A program made the translations under genes and the position numbers. From Algoriphagus sp. NG3 (lineage in GTDB: Bacteria; Bacteroidota; Bacteroidia; Cytophagales; Cyclobacteriaceae), in assembly GCF_034119865.1 (NCBI RefSeq), contig NZ_CP139421.1:1984001-2048000 (forward strand): DNA of 64,000 nucleotides, given 5' to 3'. The notes under the pieces were generated by a model. It did not search any database. It had not been told where the DNA came from and saw only the letters and a program-made list of their open reading frames with translations. The stretch's first letter is position 1. The number at the start of each line of letters is the position of its first letter. Below, one piece after another: positions 8,916 to 17,807 of this stretch.

Positions 8916-10565
8916 CTATTGGGCCAACTTGTTCATTTTTAATTCAGCCAGGTATTGATGAACTTGACTGATGGCCATGGAACCTTCCCCAACTGCAGAA
9001 GCCACCCGTTTTACAGACCCCTTTCTTACATCCCCTACTGCGAAAAGCCCCGGTATGCTCCCCTCTAGGGACTGCGGTTTTCTTTGCTCAAAGATGGCAC
9101 TTGCACTCATGGCCGATTCCATGACATCTACTCCAGTATATATGAAGCCTTTATCATCCATGGATACAATTCCATTCAACCATTCCGTACAGGGTTTTGC
9201 ACCTATGAAGGTGAATAAGTTTGTTATTCCGATAATTTGGGATTTTCCTTCAGTATCCAGCACCAAATACTGCAAGTGGTGTGCTCCGTTCAGTTGAACA
9301 ACATTGCTGTTGGTGTGAACAATGATATTGGGTGATGAATAAATTCTTTGGACTAAATAATCGCTCATTTTGTCCCCGAGATCATCTCCACGGATAATCA
9401 CATGCACTTCAGCGGCGTGATCAGCCAAAAACAACGCAGCCTGACCTGCTGAATTCCCACCTCCTACCACACCGACCAATTCATTTTTGCAGGCAGAGGC
9501 ATTCATTCCAGTAGCGGAATAAAATACACCGCTACCCTCGAAACGCTCAATGTTGTCTATAGGAAGTCGTCTATATTCGGCTCCGGTTGCAGCAATGAGG
9601 GATTTTGCCTTGATATGCTTTTTATTAGAAGCGCATAACGTAAAGTAATCGCCATTATATTCAACTTTTTCAGCTTTATGCGGAATAGAGATCGTGCACC
9701 CAAATTTCTGGGCTTGGAGGTAAGCCTTATTCGCAAGGTCATGTCCTGATATGCCGGTTGGAAATCCTAAGTAGTTTTCAATTTTAGTGCTTTTCCCTGC
9801 TTGCCCACCGGGAGCATTGCCATCAATGGTTACTACGGTCAATCCCTCTGAAGCCGCATAAACACTCGCAGCCAGCCCGGAAGGCCCTGCACCTACTACC
9901 AAGACATCGTAGATTGTATCTTCAAAGTCCATCAAAACTCCTGTTAACCTTGCTAGTTCAGCTATACCGGGATTCTTAAAAATCTCACCGGACATGCTGA
10001 TTAGAATTGGCAAATCCGAGTAATTAAGATTAAAGCTTACCAGCAATTCTTTAGCTTCAATTGATTCATCAATGTTGAGAAAGGAGTGCCAGATGTGGTT
10101 TTTATCCATAAAATCCCGAAGTCCATAGGTCTCTTTGGATTTTTCCGAACCAATCACTTTTATTCCCCCAGTAAGCTCTTTTAGCATTACCTCTTGCCTC
10201 AAAAGAAATGCACTTAAAAGGACATCACTTATACCACTATGTTTGGAAATAATCCCTTTTAAGACTTCTGGTTTTATGCGCAACACACTGGCTCCTTGGG
10301 AAGCATACGCACTAAATGGGATGCTTCTATTGGACAACATACTGCTATCGCCTGTGAACTCATTGATCATATGAGTAGCCAAAACACGATAATCATCATG
10401 TGGATCTTTCATAGTTATCTCACCATCCAAAACCACATAAAAATCATAGTCACTATCACCAACCTGAAAAAGTAAGGTTTCCTTTTCGAAGGTCATTATA
10501 GTGCCAAATTGCTTGAGGGTGCTTATCTGTTTTTGGGTCAAAACCGGAAATCGTGGATCAGTCAT
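8916..10565 (-). CDS. cNMP-binding / glutaredoxin-like / thioredoxin-reductase-like fusion oxidoreductase
   Basis: A 549-residue, three-part protein. Residues about 10-125 form a cyclic-nucleotide-binding-like domain (FQVGDSDYDFYVVLDGEI). A thioredoxin-fold insert follows at about 135-215. Then comes a thioredoxin-reductase-like FAD/NADPH module with the FAD motif GAGPSGLAASVYAASEGL, the NADPH motif GGGNSAGQAALFLA and the FAD-closing GLFAVGDVRKGSVKR. The redox-active CxxC of thioredoxin reductase is absent; that place reads YSATGMNASACKNE. It is therefore not a classical thioredoxin reductase, and the electron acceptor is unknown. It probably couples a ligand or redox signal to flavin chemistry with the UBP finger protein encoded right after it. 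Confidence 0.87.
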   Translation of the reverse strand: MTDPRFPVLTQKQISTLKQFGTIMTFEKETLLFQVGDSDYDFYVVLDGEITMKDPHDDYRVLATHMINEFTGDSSMLSNRSIPFSAYASQGASVLRIKPEVLKGIISKHSGISDVLLSAFLLRQEVMLKELTGGIKVIGSEKSKETYGLRDFMDKNHIWHSFLNIDESIEAKELLVSFNLNYSDLPILISMSGEIFKNPGIAELARLTGVLMDFEDTIYDVLVVGAGPSGLAASVYAASEGLTVVTIDGNAPGGQAGKSTKIENYLGFPTGISGHDLANKAYLQAQKFGCTISIPHKAEKVEYNGDYFTLCASNKKHIKAKSLIAATGAEYRRLPIDNIERFEGSGVFYSATGMNASACKNELVGVVGGGNSAGQAALFLADHAAEVHVIIRGDDLGDKMSDYLVQRIYSSPNIIVHTNSNVVQLNGAHHLQYLVLDTEGKSQIIGITNLFTFIGAKPCTEWLNGIVSMDDKGFIYTGVDVMESAMSASAIFEQRKPQSLEGSIPGLFAVGDVRKGSVKRVASAVGEGSMAISQVHQYLAELKMNKLAQ

Positions 10566-10619
10566 TATGTAATTGTTTTAGTGGGATAGATGAATTATTG
10601 TTTATCAGAATCTCCGTTA

Positions 10620-10877
10620 TCATAGATCGATATTATGCTTCAGTAAGAATTCATTGAGTTGCGGTACTGTTGGATTCTTAATGAAATCATTACCCATCAT
10701 GACTGTAGGAAATTTTAAATCTCCATTATAAAGTGCTCGTATCCTTGTATTTGCTTCAGCATCAGTCTCTACATTAAAATCATCAAATTCTATCCATTTA
10801 CTTTGCATATAATTGCGTAGGGCAGCTGACTTGGGACACCAATCAGTTCCGTATAGTTGTAATTTTGGCTTATCCAT
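10620..10877 (-). CDS. Glutaredoxin-like protein, single-cysteine active site
   Basis: An 85-residue thioredoxin-fold protein. The active site reads YGTDWCPKSAALRNYM, so the first Cys is present and the second of the usual CxxC is Ser, a monothiol arrangement. The cis-Pro region KFPTVMMGNDFIKNP and the C-terminal helix match glutaredoxins. It may reduce mixed disulfides or carry Fe-S clusters, which would fit the ferredoxin-like gene two positions upstream. Its start overlaps the end of the antiporter gene by 8 nt, so the two are translated together. Confidence 0.82.
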   Translation of the reverse strand: MDKPKLQLYGTDWCPKSAALRNYMQSKWIEFDDFNVETDAEANTRIRALYNGDLKFPTVMMGNDFIKNPTVPQLNEFLLKHNIDL

Positions 10878-12051
10878 TTCTTGTAGTTAATTTTTTAAAC
10901 ATTGGATATATTCGTTCAGCATTAGACACTATAAATGGTGTTAGAGACATTAGTACTATAGATACTGCCAAAAATATTTGATAGTTATTGGCACTTATCA
11001 ATTCATATTTTAATCCGCTTTGCGCAAGTACAAAAGAAAATTCACCTATTTGAGCGATTGAGAAGCCAACAGCAAAAGCGGTTTTCCATTCAAGTCCCAA
11101 AGCTTTTACGGCAAGTATTCCAGCTAATGCCTTTACAGCAAATGCAAACAGTATCCAAAACACAATCCAACCCAAATCAGTCATAAAGATCTCATAGTTG
11201 AGTAACATACCCATCGAAATGAAAAAGAAACTCATAAACACATATCGAAAAGGCAAAAAACAAGAAATAGCCATGTGATTGTAATCCGTTTCAGCAATAA
11301 TCAACCCTGCGATAAAAGCCCCTAAAGCAAGGGAAAGCCCCAATTGTTCTGTTAGTAATGCAATAGCAGTTACAATAAAGACTGTGGCGATTAAAAATAC
11401 TTCTTGGCTATGTATTTTCATGACAGTCTTTAAAAAATATGGAATTACAAATTTTGTTAACACATAGGCTATTCCACCCATTAAAACTAATTTCCCGAAT
11501 AACAAACCTAATGCTACCCATAAATCTCCGCCTTCTCCAGCGATAATCGGTGTAAATAACATCAGAGGTACAATCATAATATCCTGAAATAGCAGTACAG
11601 CAAGAATAAATTTACCGTGAGGCGTAGCTATTTTATTAGAATCTTGCAATGTTTTTATTACAATAGCGGTACTACTTAAGGCATATAAAAAACCCCAAAA
11701 CACACTTTCCTCCCAGCTTGGCCGCATAACAAGCCAAATAAGACCTGCGGTTATTATAATAGTAAAAAAAACTTGTGCACTTCCTCCACCTAAAACATAC
11801 TTTTGAATCTTCTTTAAGTTAGTAAATGAAAATTCCAGACCTATAGTAAACAAAAGTAATATTATTCCTATTTCCGCATAAACTTCTACCTCTTCCATAT
11901 TTGCAAAAAAGTCAGAGGTATTCGGGCTAAGTAAAACGCCGGTAATTAGATAACCAATAATGTATCTGATTTTAAGGAACCTGCAAATAATGATTACAGC
12001 TGTAGCGACGCCAAAAATGGCACAAATGTTTATAAGGATGTGGTGTTGCAT
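10870..12051 (-). CDS. Kef/CPA2-type cation:proton antiporter, membrane part only
   Basis: A 393-residue inner-membrane protein of the CPA2 family with about 11-12 hydrophobic spans. Typical pieces are RYIIGYLITGVLLSP near the start, IGIILLLFTIGLEFS, SSTAIVIKTL, a conserved acidic/polar pair near VLLFQDIMIVPL, GLSLALGAFIAGLIIAE and FSIAQIGEFSFVL. The protein stops after the membrane domain, with no cytoplasmic RCK/KTN domain. Kef systems protect against electrophiles by acidifying the cell; without RCK it would need another controller. The overlapping glutaredoxin-like gene is a candidate redox partner, which is inference. Confidence 0.87.
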   Translation of the reverse strand: MQHHILINICAIFGVATAVIIICRFLKIRYIIGYLITGVLLSPNTSDFFANMEEVEVYAEIGIILLLFTIGLEFSFTNLKKIQKYVLGGGSAQVFFTIIITAGLIWLVMRPSWEESVFWGFLYALSSTAIVIKTLQDSNKIATPHGKFILAVLLFQDIMIVPLMLFTPIIAGEGGDLWVALGLLFGKLVLMGGIAYVLTKFVIPYFLKTVMKIHSQEVFLIATVFIVTAIALLTEQLGLSLALGAFIAGLIIAETDYNHMAISCFLPFRYVFMSFFFISMGMLLNYEIFMTDLGWIVFWILFAFAVKALAGILAVKALGLEWKTAFAVGFSIAQIGEFSFVLAQSGLKYELISANNYQIFLAVSIVLMSLTPFIVSNAERIYPMFKKLTTRNG

Positions 12052-12061
12052 AAGACTTATT

Positions 12062-12274
12062 TTACGATTCCCGGTAACTCAATGCTTTTGACGGACAAGC
12101 ATCAATTTGACTTTTTAAAACTTCTAAAGAGGCATTTTCTGGCTTAACCCATGGTGATCCTTTTGGATCATACACCTTAGGCAGTGTCTTTACACACACA
12201 GCTGAATGAATGCACTTTTTGGGTTGCCAGATTATAGTTAAATCATCTTTTTGGTATTCTTTGATAGTTTCCAT
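12062..12274 (-). CDS. YjdI-type (4Fe-4S) mono-cluster protein
   Basis: A 70-residue protein of the divergent ferredoxin family Fer4_19/YjdI. The core is TIIWQPKKCIHSAVCVKTLP, then PWVKPENASLEVL and a C-terminal IDACPSKALSY. Three cysteines are clear; the family is described as having one 4Fe-4S cluster with an incomplete classical motif. It sits directly before a YjdJ GNAT (11 nt gap), and a yjdI-yjdJ pairing is also known in E. coli. With the antiporter and glutaredoxin-like genes it forms one minus-strand operon. Confidence 0.85.
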   Translation of the reverse strand: METIKEYQKDDLTIIWQPKKCIHSAVCVKTLPKVYDPKGSPWVKPENASLEVLKSQIDACPSKALSYRES

Positions 12275-12285
12275 AATTGTGTTAT

Positions 12286-12570
12286 TTAAGATTTCAAGAC
12301 ATCCCTAATTTCCTCCGACTTTCGGAACATAGAAGCAGCAAAAGGACACAAGGGAATAATCTTAATATTTTTCTCTCTGGCCATTTCAACAATTTTATAT
12401 AGCATTTTCTTACCTACACCTTTACCATTATATTCAGGTTCAACATGCGTGGAATCAATAATAATCAATTCCTTTCCAGCTATTGAATAGGTCATTCTCC
12501 CTATACTTTTGTCAATCTCCTTTGCAGTTGCAGAGCCTTTAGTACCCTCTTCTTTTAGTAGTATTTCCAT
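12286..12570 (-). CDS. YjdJ-type GNAT acetyltransferase
   Basis: A 94-residue minimal GNAT. It shows the segment IDSTHVEPEYNGKGVGKKML with the acetyl-CoA pyrophosphate-binding turn and the family tail NIKIIPLCPFAASMFRK. The pairing with the YjdI-like gene 11 nt downstream is the typical genomic context of this family. The acceptor is unknown. It lies 10 nt after a porin gene, so the series porin, GNAT, 4Fe-4S protein, antiporter, glutaredoxin could be one transcript. Confidence 0.86.
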   Translation of the reverse strand: MEILLKEEGTKGSATAKEIDKSIGRMTYSIAGKELIIIDSTHVEPEYNGKGVGKKMLYKIVEMAREKNIKIIPLCPFAASMFRKSEEIRDVLKS

Positions 12571-12580
12571 TTTTTATATT

Positions 12581-13924
12581 TTAAAATTTTATATCAGAAG
12601 TAAATACAAAATGATATAATGTATCTTCTCTAGCATTGGTTTGGAGAAATTCTCCAGGAAAAATTACATTCGACTCAAGTTCCAAGAAAACAAACTTGCT
12701 GAGCCGGTAACTTAGTATGGTTCCTATTTGATGCGCTATAAACCTTCCGTCACCTACAGCTGGATAATCCAAAGTCAATGCAGGCCCATATACTCCATCC
12801 TGCAAGGAATACCGCCAAAATGCAGCGTAATCAAATGACACTTCCAACTTATGAAAATATGTATTGATGTAAGGATGAACATCGATCAAATTGGATGGCC
12901 CAAACCGTGCTACCCTACCAAAATATGCACCTCGGGGATAAAGGGCATCAAAGGTATTTAATTTGTTATCCGTAGTATCTTTATCCCCGCTTATAGCCTC
13001 CGTTTTTAATCCCAAATTGACAATTTTACCAACTAGATTTACTTCTCTTTCAATATTTATTGAAAGTGTCCAAGCTGAAATAGTCTGGTCTCCAAACTTC
13101 CCAAATTGATAAACCGCTTCATTATTGTATGTTAGCTTTCTGTAATTTCCAAAATGCCTGATTCCCAAAGATGCCCTCCGCTCATTTTCCTTTCCACTAT
13201 CATAGATTGCCTCATTTTCTTTTTGATATAAAGCATATGCATCCAGATTCGTTGAACCGGAAAAACTGGTGGTAGTGTAAACTCCCGAAAAGGTTTCATC
13301 AAAATTCAAATAATCATTATTGAACACCCCTTGTGATGATTTAACAGGAATGGAAAAGAATGTTTGCGCTTTAAAATTGTTGGTATGATAATTAAACTCA
13401 ACAAAATCAAATGATCTTCTGACATTAGGCCCTTCCCTAATATCTACTAATCTTCCAGATCCCAAACGCATGTTATATCTCCCACCAGCGATACTCCATC
13501 TAGGTGCGAATTGATATTTGGCAAACAACTGGTTTACATAAAGCTCATTTTTATCAATTGGACTAATATCTTCTTTATCCGTTACCAAACTACTACCCAC
13601 TTCTGCAAACAGTTCCAAATTCTTTCCAACTATTAAATGAGTATGTACTAGAAATCTATTTAAATACCAGATATTATCCTGAGTAAGATGACTGTCAAAC
13701 TCGCCATTTATAAAGGACTCTGTTTGGAATCGCCAACTCCCGCCAAATGAAAGAGTCGTTCTTGGAAACAGATTAATTTCTTTTATATTCTGATACATAC
13801 TCTTACTTTCAATTGTGTCTACAATTTTTAAATTATCATTTTGCCGCAACAAACTAAACTCCTGACAGTATCCAGTAACTTGAACTGTGATGAAAAACAA
13901 GAAGAAAACGACATATTTCATCAC
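12581..13924 (-). CDS. Alginate-export-family outer-membrane porin
   Basis: A 447-residue outer-membrane beta-barrel. An N-terminal signal peptide ends near TGYCQ. The barrel begins at TTLSFGGSWRFQTESF and shows repeated alternating hydrophobic strands, the family-typical IREGPNVRRSFDFVEF and YFGRVARFGPSNLIDVHPY, and a C-terminal Phe (TSDIKF). AlgE-like porins pass anionic or small organic solutes; the natural substrate here is unknown. A clear paralogue lies at 17808-19163 with the same landmarks. Two Met codons stand at the start; the second would shorten it by one residue. Confidence 0.85.
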   Translation of the reverse strand: MMKYVVFFLFFITVQVTGYCQEFSLLRQNDNLKIVDTIESKSMYQNIKEINLFPRTTLSFGGSWRFQTESFINGEFDSHLTQDNIWYLNRFLVHTHLIVGKNLELFAEVGSSLVTDKEDISPIDKNELYVNQLFAKYQFAPRWSIAGGRYNMRLGSGRLVDIREGPNVRRSFDFVEFNYHTNNFKAQTFFSIPVKSSQGVFNNDYLNFDETFSGVYTTTSFSGSTNLDAYALYQKENEAIYDSGKENERRASLGIRHFGNYRKLTYNNEAVYQFGKFGDQTISAWTLSINIEREVNLVGKIVNLGLKTEAISGDKDTTDNKLNTFDALYPRGAYFGRVARFGPSNLIDVHPYINTYFHKLEVSFDYAAFWRYSLQDGVYGPALTLDYPAVGDGRFIAHQIGTILSYRLSKFVFLELESNVIFPGEFLQTNAREDTLYHFVFTSDIKF

Positions 13925-13988
13925 TTAAAACTGGAATATAACATATGAAATAAGTGCCTTTTTAAGTCACTTATTCATATATGGCAAC

Positions 13989-14516
13989 TTAAACTGACCT
14001 AATTAATTGAATATTAAGAATTAATTTGACTGTATCACTTACTACAATATTACCTGATTCGGTCAATGCGCTCCAAGTAAGATTAAAATCTTTTCTATTA
14101 AGTGTCCCGGTAGCTTCAAAACCTGCTTTTGTTTGTCCGTAAGGATCAACAGCTATACCATTGAAATCAACATCAATTTTAACTTCTTTAGTAACATCTC
14201 TGATAGTTAATTCTCCGACTAATTTTTTCCCATCAAAGGATGTTGATTTAAATAATATTTCAGGATACTTTTCAGCATTGAAAAAATCATCTGATTTTAA
14301 GTGCGCGTCCCTATCATTGTTATGTGTGCTGATAGAATTCGTTTGAGCAGAAAAGCTAAAATCTGCATCAATAAAATCATCATTACTACTTTCAGCTGTT
14401 GCATTAAATTTCTCAAAATAGCCGGTTACTGTAGAAATCATCATGTGTTTTACTTTGAAGCTGATTTCAGAGTGTGCGGGATCGAGAGTCCACTTTGTTT
14501 TTGTTGTCATGCTCAT
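13989..14516 (-). CDS. YceI-family protein, cytoplasmic form
   Basis: A 175-residue YceI lipocalin-like protein. Landmarks are WTLDPAHSEISFKVKHMMISTVTGYFEKF, NNDRDAHLKSDDFFNAEKYPEILFKST, LTIRDVTKEV and the last strand SDTVKLILNIQL. YceI proteins bind isoprenoid-like lipids such as polyprenyl quinones. Unlike many members it has no signal peptide, so it should act in the cytoplasm, as several Bacteroidota homologues do. It lies between a YtcJ-like amidohydrolase and a porin gene on the same strand. Confidence 0.88.
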   Translation of the reverse strand: MSMTTKTKWTLDPAHSEISFKVKHMMISTVTGYFEKFNATAESSNDDFIDADFSFSAQTNSISTHNNDRDAHLKSDDFFNAEKYPEILFKSTSFDGKKLVGELTIRDVTKEVKIDVDFNGIAVDPYGQTKAGFEATGTLNRKDFNLTWSALTESGNIVVSDTVKLILNIQLIRSV

Positions 14517-14543
14517 TATATTTTTATTTAAATAGTAATTATC

Positions 14544-16343
14544 TTATTTGTTTTGATAGCCTCCATAAAAAATCACGGGAGACCAATTTGGTATTACTTC
14601 CGGTATCTTTGGATTTATACTTGCATATTCTTCTGAAGCATAAACAACATTACCTCCAACTACAGTAAGTATGGATTTTAACTTATTAATTTCTTCTTCA
14701 GGAATGGTAAAGTAATCATCTGATAATAAAGCAAAGTCTGCAAACATTCCCTTTTCCAATGTTCCTTTTACAGTTTCCTCATCAGAAATCCATGCGCTTC
14801 CTAGGGTGTATAAGTGCAATGCTTCTTCTCTTGATAGCCGATTTGAAGGTTCTGCCAATTGAAAATCCCCTACAGTCTTCCCTGTAATCAACCAATACAA
14901 AGCTGGCCAAGGATTGTAGCTAGCTACTCTTGTCCCGTCCGTTCCAGCTCCTACTGGAAGTCCCAGATCTATCATTTTCCGAACGGGTGGGGCTTCTTTT
15001 GCCTTGTCAATTCCATAACGCTCCACAAAAAACTCACCTGTATAGGCCAGACGAGCTTGAATCGCAACTCCTCCGTTTAGAGCTTTTATACGATTCAAAT
15101 CCTCATCTTTAACAGTTTCAGCATGGTCGAAAAGCCATCTTTTGGATGCCAGTTTTCCGTTGGTTTCAAGGTTTACCTCTTCAATTACATCCAACATATT
15201 GGCTATGGTTTCTCCATAAGTCGCATGTATTCGAAATGGCCAACCATTGTCCACATGAAGCCTAATAATTTTCTTGAAATCTTTACGCCATCCCTGTCTA
15301 TCTTCCAGCATGGGCTGGGGTGCTAAAAAATTTTCAAAATCGCCCGCACTCCATGACATAAACTCTCCCCCTCCTTCTAGCTCATACCCATGATCCAAAT
15401 GAATCTCTCCATTATGACCGACCTCATTATTCTCCATCCATTCCTGAAATTCCCCATATTCTTCACCTTTGTTTTGCGGAAATAGATAATATGAAAGGCG
15501 AATGGGCATTTCACCTGCTTCAGCTAAAAGCTGGGTTCCTGAATAATCTGTGGGGAATTTGTGACCACCACCTCCGGCATCAATACCACTTGTAATCCCC
15601 AAGCTGTTTAGTTCACGATAGAACTGTCTGGTAGAATTTACCATCTCATCTTCAGACAAAGGAGGTAAACCGGCAATCGATTGATATAAAATGGTAGGAT
15701 TAGGTTCTGCCAAAAGTACTCCTGTTAGTGTTCCATCAGCACCTTTTTCATATTCACCACCCTCCGGAGCTTTTGAAGTTTCATCAATTTTCAAAGCCTT
15801 CAAGCCAGCTGAATTTAACCAACCCCTGCTGTATAAAAACAGTACAAAAGTTGGTACTTCACCGGTAGCTTCATTAATTTCTTTAGGTGTAGGAAATCGT
15901 TTTTCATCGAATTGAAAAGGGCTCCAGCCACCTATTACACGAACCCATTGGCCTTCAGGAGTCCTTTCTGCCTGCTCTTTTAACATTTGCAAGGCTTTCT
16001 TCAAAGACTTCACCCCATCCCAACGTAGTTCCGCATTATAAAATCTCCCCCCTCTTGTCAGATGAAGATGCGAATCATTAAGCCCTGGAATTAAAGTTCT
16101 TCCTTGTGCATCAATGGTTTTGGTATTCCCATTTCCCAGCTTTAATATTTCCGCATCGGCCCCTGTCTCCAAAACCTTCCCATCCTTTACAGCGATGGCT
16201 TCAGTAATTGTTCTACTATTGTCCATAACAGCAACTTTAGCATTGTGGACAATCAGGTCAGCAAATATGACGTTCTTGTTTTCCTTTACGGAGCACGAAA
16301 TAATAGCCAAGTAAATAGTTGAGGTCAATATAAATTGTTTCAT
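14544..16343 (-). CDS. YtcJ-like amidohydrolase lipoprotein
   Basis: About 599 residues from the Met at 16343, which gives a lipoprotein signal with a Cys after LAIIS; the upstream Met at 16361 falls inside a strong hairpin. The amidohydrolase-3 fold shows the metal-binding LNDSHLHLTRGG, then the late His and Asp positions IHATYGETIANML, LFDHAETV and GTDGTRVASYNPW. Members hydrolyse amide bonds of small or N-acyl compounds with a binuclear metal site. The lipobox suggests periplasmic membrane attachment. A hairpin separates it from the isochorismatase gene upstream. Confidence 0.85.
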   Translation of the reverse strand: MKQFILTSTIYLAIISCSVKENKNVIFADLIVHNAKVAVMDNSRTITEAIAVKDGKVLETGADAEILKLGNGNTKTIDAQGRTLIPGLNDSHLHLTRGGRFYNAELRWDGVKSLKKALQMLKEQAERTPEGQWVRVIGGWSPFQFDEKRFPTPKEINEATGEVPTFVLFLYSRGWLNSAGLKALKIDETSKAPEGGEYEKGADGTLTGVLLAEPNPTILYQSIAGLPPLSEDEMVNSTRQFYRELNSLGITSGIDAGGGGHKFPTDYSGTQLLAEAGEMPIRLSYYLFPQNKGEEYGEFQEWMENNEVGHNGEIHLDHGYELEGGGEFMSWSAGDFENFLAPQPMLEDRQGWRKDFKKIIRLHVDNGWPFRIHATYGETIANMLDVIEEVNLETNGKLASKRWLFDHAETVKDEDLNRIKALNGGVAIQARLAYTGEFFVERYGIDKAKEAPPVRKMIDLGLPVGAGTDGTRVASYNPWPALYWLITGKTVGDFQLAEPSNRLSREEALHLYTLGSAWISDEETVKGTLEKGMFADFALLSDDYFTIPEEEINKLKSILTVVGGNVVYASEEYASINPKIPEVIPNWSPVIFYGGYQNK

Positions 16344-16357
16344 CGCTGATATGATTG

Positions 16358-16389
16358 ACACCCTCTGTTTCGACTGAAACAGAGGGTGT
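16358..16389. terminator. Strong 14-bp hairpin without a U tract
   Basis: An inverted repeat, ACACCCTCTGTTTC against GAAACAGAGGGTGT, with a loop of four bases. On the minus strand no run of T follows, so it is not a textbook intrinsic terminator. It may stop, process or protect RNA between the isochorismatase gene and the amidohydrolase gene. Confidence 0.55.
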
Positions 16390-16394
16390 GATTA

Positions 16395-17081
16395 CTAATG
16401 TTTAAGCATTTCTCTGGCATATTGGACTCCTATCCCATATGCCCCACCATATTTTACAACCAGATCATTTACTGGCTTATAAGTTTCCTGTCTTGCCCAG
16501 TCTCTTTGTAACTCCAGAAGATATTGCAATGAAGTGATTGGTTTTGCTCCTGCCTGAACCATGCGGGTGATAGATTGCTCGTGTGCTTCATTTGAAATAT
16601 CACCTGATGCATCGGTAATTACATACACATCATATCCTTCACTGATAGCGGACAATACCGGCCCTACGATACATACGCTGGTCCAAAGACCACCCATAAC
16701 CAATTTCTTTTTGCCTTTGCCTGTAATGGCTTTATGGGCATTAACGTCTTCCCATGTATTCATCGTGGTGCGGTCTATATAGGTGCTTTTATCTGGGTAT
16801 GCTTCCAAAATTTCAGGAAACACCGGACCGCTAAAGGACTCTTCTGCCACGGTTGTGATTACAGTAGGTATATTGAATATTTTGGAAGCGCCCACCACCA
16901 GTGCAACATTGTTCCTCAATACTTCCATTGATATACTATTTGTTGCAAATGCCATTTGCCCTTCGTGATCAATCATTACCAAAGCGTGGTTGCTGGGATC
17001 TAATAATTCCGGACTTGGCTTTTGTGCAAAACCTACTATGGATAAAAATCCAATTGCGATAAATAGAATAGTTTTTTTCAT
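16395..17081 (-). CDS. Exported YcaC-like isochorismatase-fold hydrolase
   Basis: A 228-residue cysteine hydrolase of the isochorismatase superfamily with a signal peptide (MKKTILFIAIGFLSIVGFAQ). Active-site parts are the Asp in ALVMIDHEGQM, the Lys-containing region near AITGKGKKKLVM and the nucleophile Cys in LWTSVCIVGPV. YcaC-like members attack small amides or carbamates; the substrate is unknown. The start codon overlaps the TGA of a 31-codon leader frame (ATGA) in leader element B. A cytoplasmic paralogue lies at 31555-32208. Confidence 0.87.
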   Translation of the reverse strand: MKKTILFIAIGFLSIVGFAQKPSPELLDPSNHALVMIDHEGQMAFATNSISMEVLRNNVALVVGASKIFNIPTVITTVAEESFSGPVFPEILEAYPDKSTYIDRTTMNTWEDVNAHKAITGKGKKKLVMGGLWTSVCIVGPVLSAISEGYDVYVITDASGDISNEAHEQSITRMVQAGAKPITSLQYLLELQRDWARQETYKPVNDLVVKYGGAYGIGVQYAREMLKH

Positions 17082-17173
17082 TTGTTTATAATTTGTTTTT
17101 CAAAGGCCATATGGAATCTCGCATGGTTTATAATCATCCCAGCGGGTAATGTAATCGTCATACTCGATTTCAT
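17082..17173 (-). promoter_or_regulatory. Leader element copy B with ATGA-coupled 31-codon frame
   Basis: Core at 17114-17140. A frame begins ATG AAA TCG AGT at 17173, runs through GMIINHARF and FEKQIINK, and ends in a TGA at 17078-17080. That TGA overlaps the ATG of the isochorismatase gene. The arrangement suggests translational coupling between a leader peptide and the gene. Flanking sequence matches copies C and D. Confidence 0.6.
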
Positions 17174-17740
17174 GTAAAATAAATTATGTCATTTAAGACG
17201 GGTATAAATAAATATTTGATTGTAATTATTAATGTATCGTATTCAATCCCACTAAATAATAAAGCGTAAAAAATATTTTACACTTTGGTATTTCCCATAG
17301 CATATCAGATATTTTCTGAATTTATCGGATCAATCAAGCTGAACAATAAATACAAATTGAAACATACCCAATAACAGAAAATAAATTATTGCACTTATTC
17401 TAACTATATGCCCTTTGCGATATACAACAAATAATACTAAACACATGCCAACTTTTCATCTATATGATTATCAGTGGTTTACGAAATTTTATGAGTTATT
17501 TTTTTTCTTAAATATTTTATTTTTCTGATATTTTAGAAATTTTTTCAGCTGATTTGATAGACTTTGAAGTAAAAACAATAATATGTCTGTTCAATAAAAA
17601 AACTAATCATGAAGTCAATATCTTAACAAAATACAACCAGATAAGTGAGAAAGAAAAAGCATGACAGGTCATTAAATAATAGAAACTTTCCAAAATTGGA
17701 TTAAAAAGCACACATACTCTCAAAAAATTTTAACTTAGTC
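17174..17740. other. AT-rich intergenic stretch, no gene seen
   Basis: About 570 bp of very AT-rich sequence. I find no coding frame longer than a few dozen codons with family features and no repeat. It separates the isochorismatase unit from the terminator of the porin gene. Confidence 0.5.
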
Positions 17741-17777
17741 ATAAAAAAGAGGCTGTCCCTACTTATCAGACAGCCTC
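17741..17777 (-). terminator. Rho-independent terminator of the second porin gene
   Basis: Read on the minus strand, GAGGCTGTC pairs with GACAGCCTC (9 bp, loop of 11) and is followed by a T run (TTTTTTAT). It lies 31 nt after the porin stop codon, so it should end that transcript. Confidence 0.85.
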
Positions 17778-17807
17778 CAACATACAGATTTTAGAAATAT
17801 TATCTTC

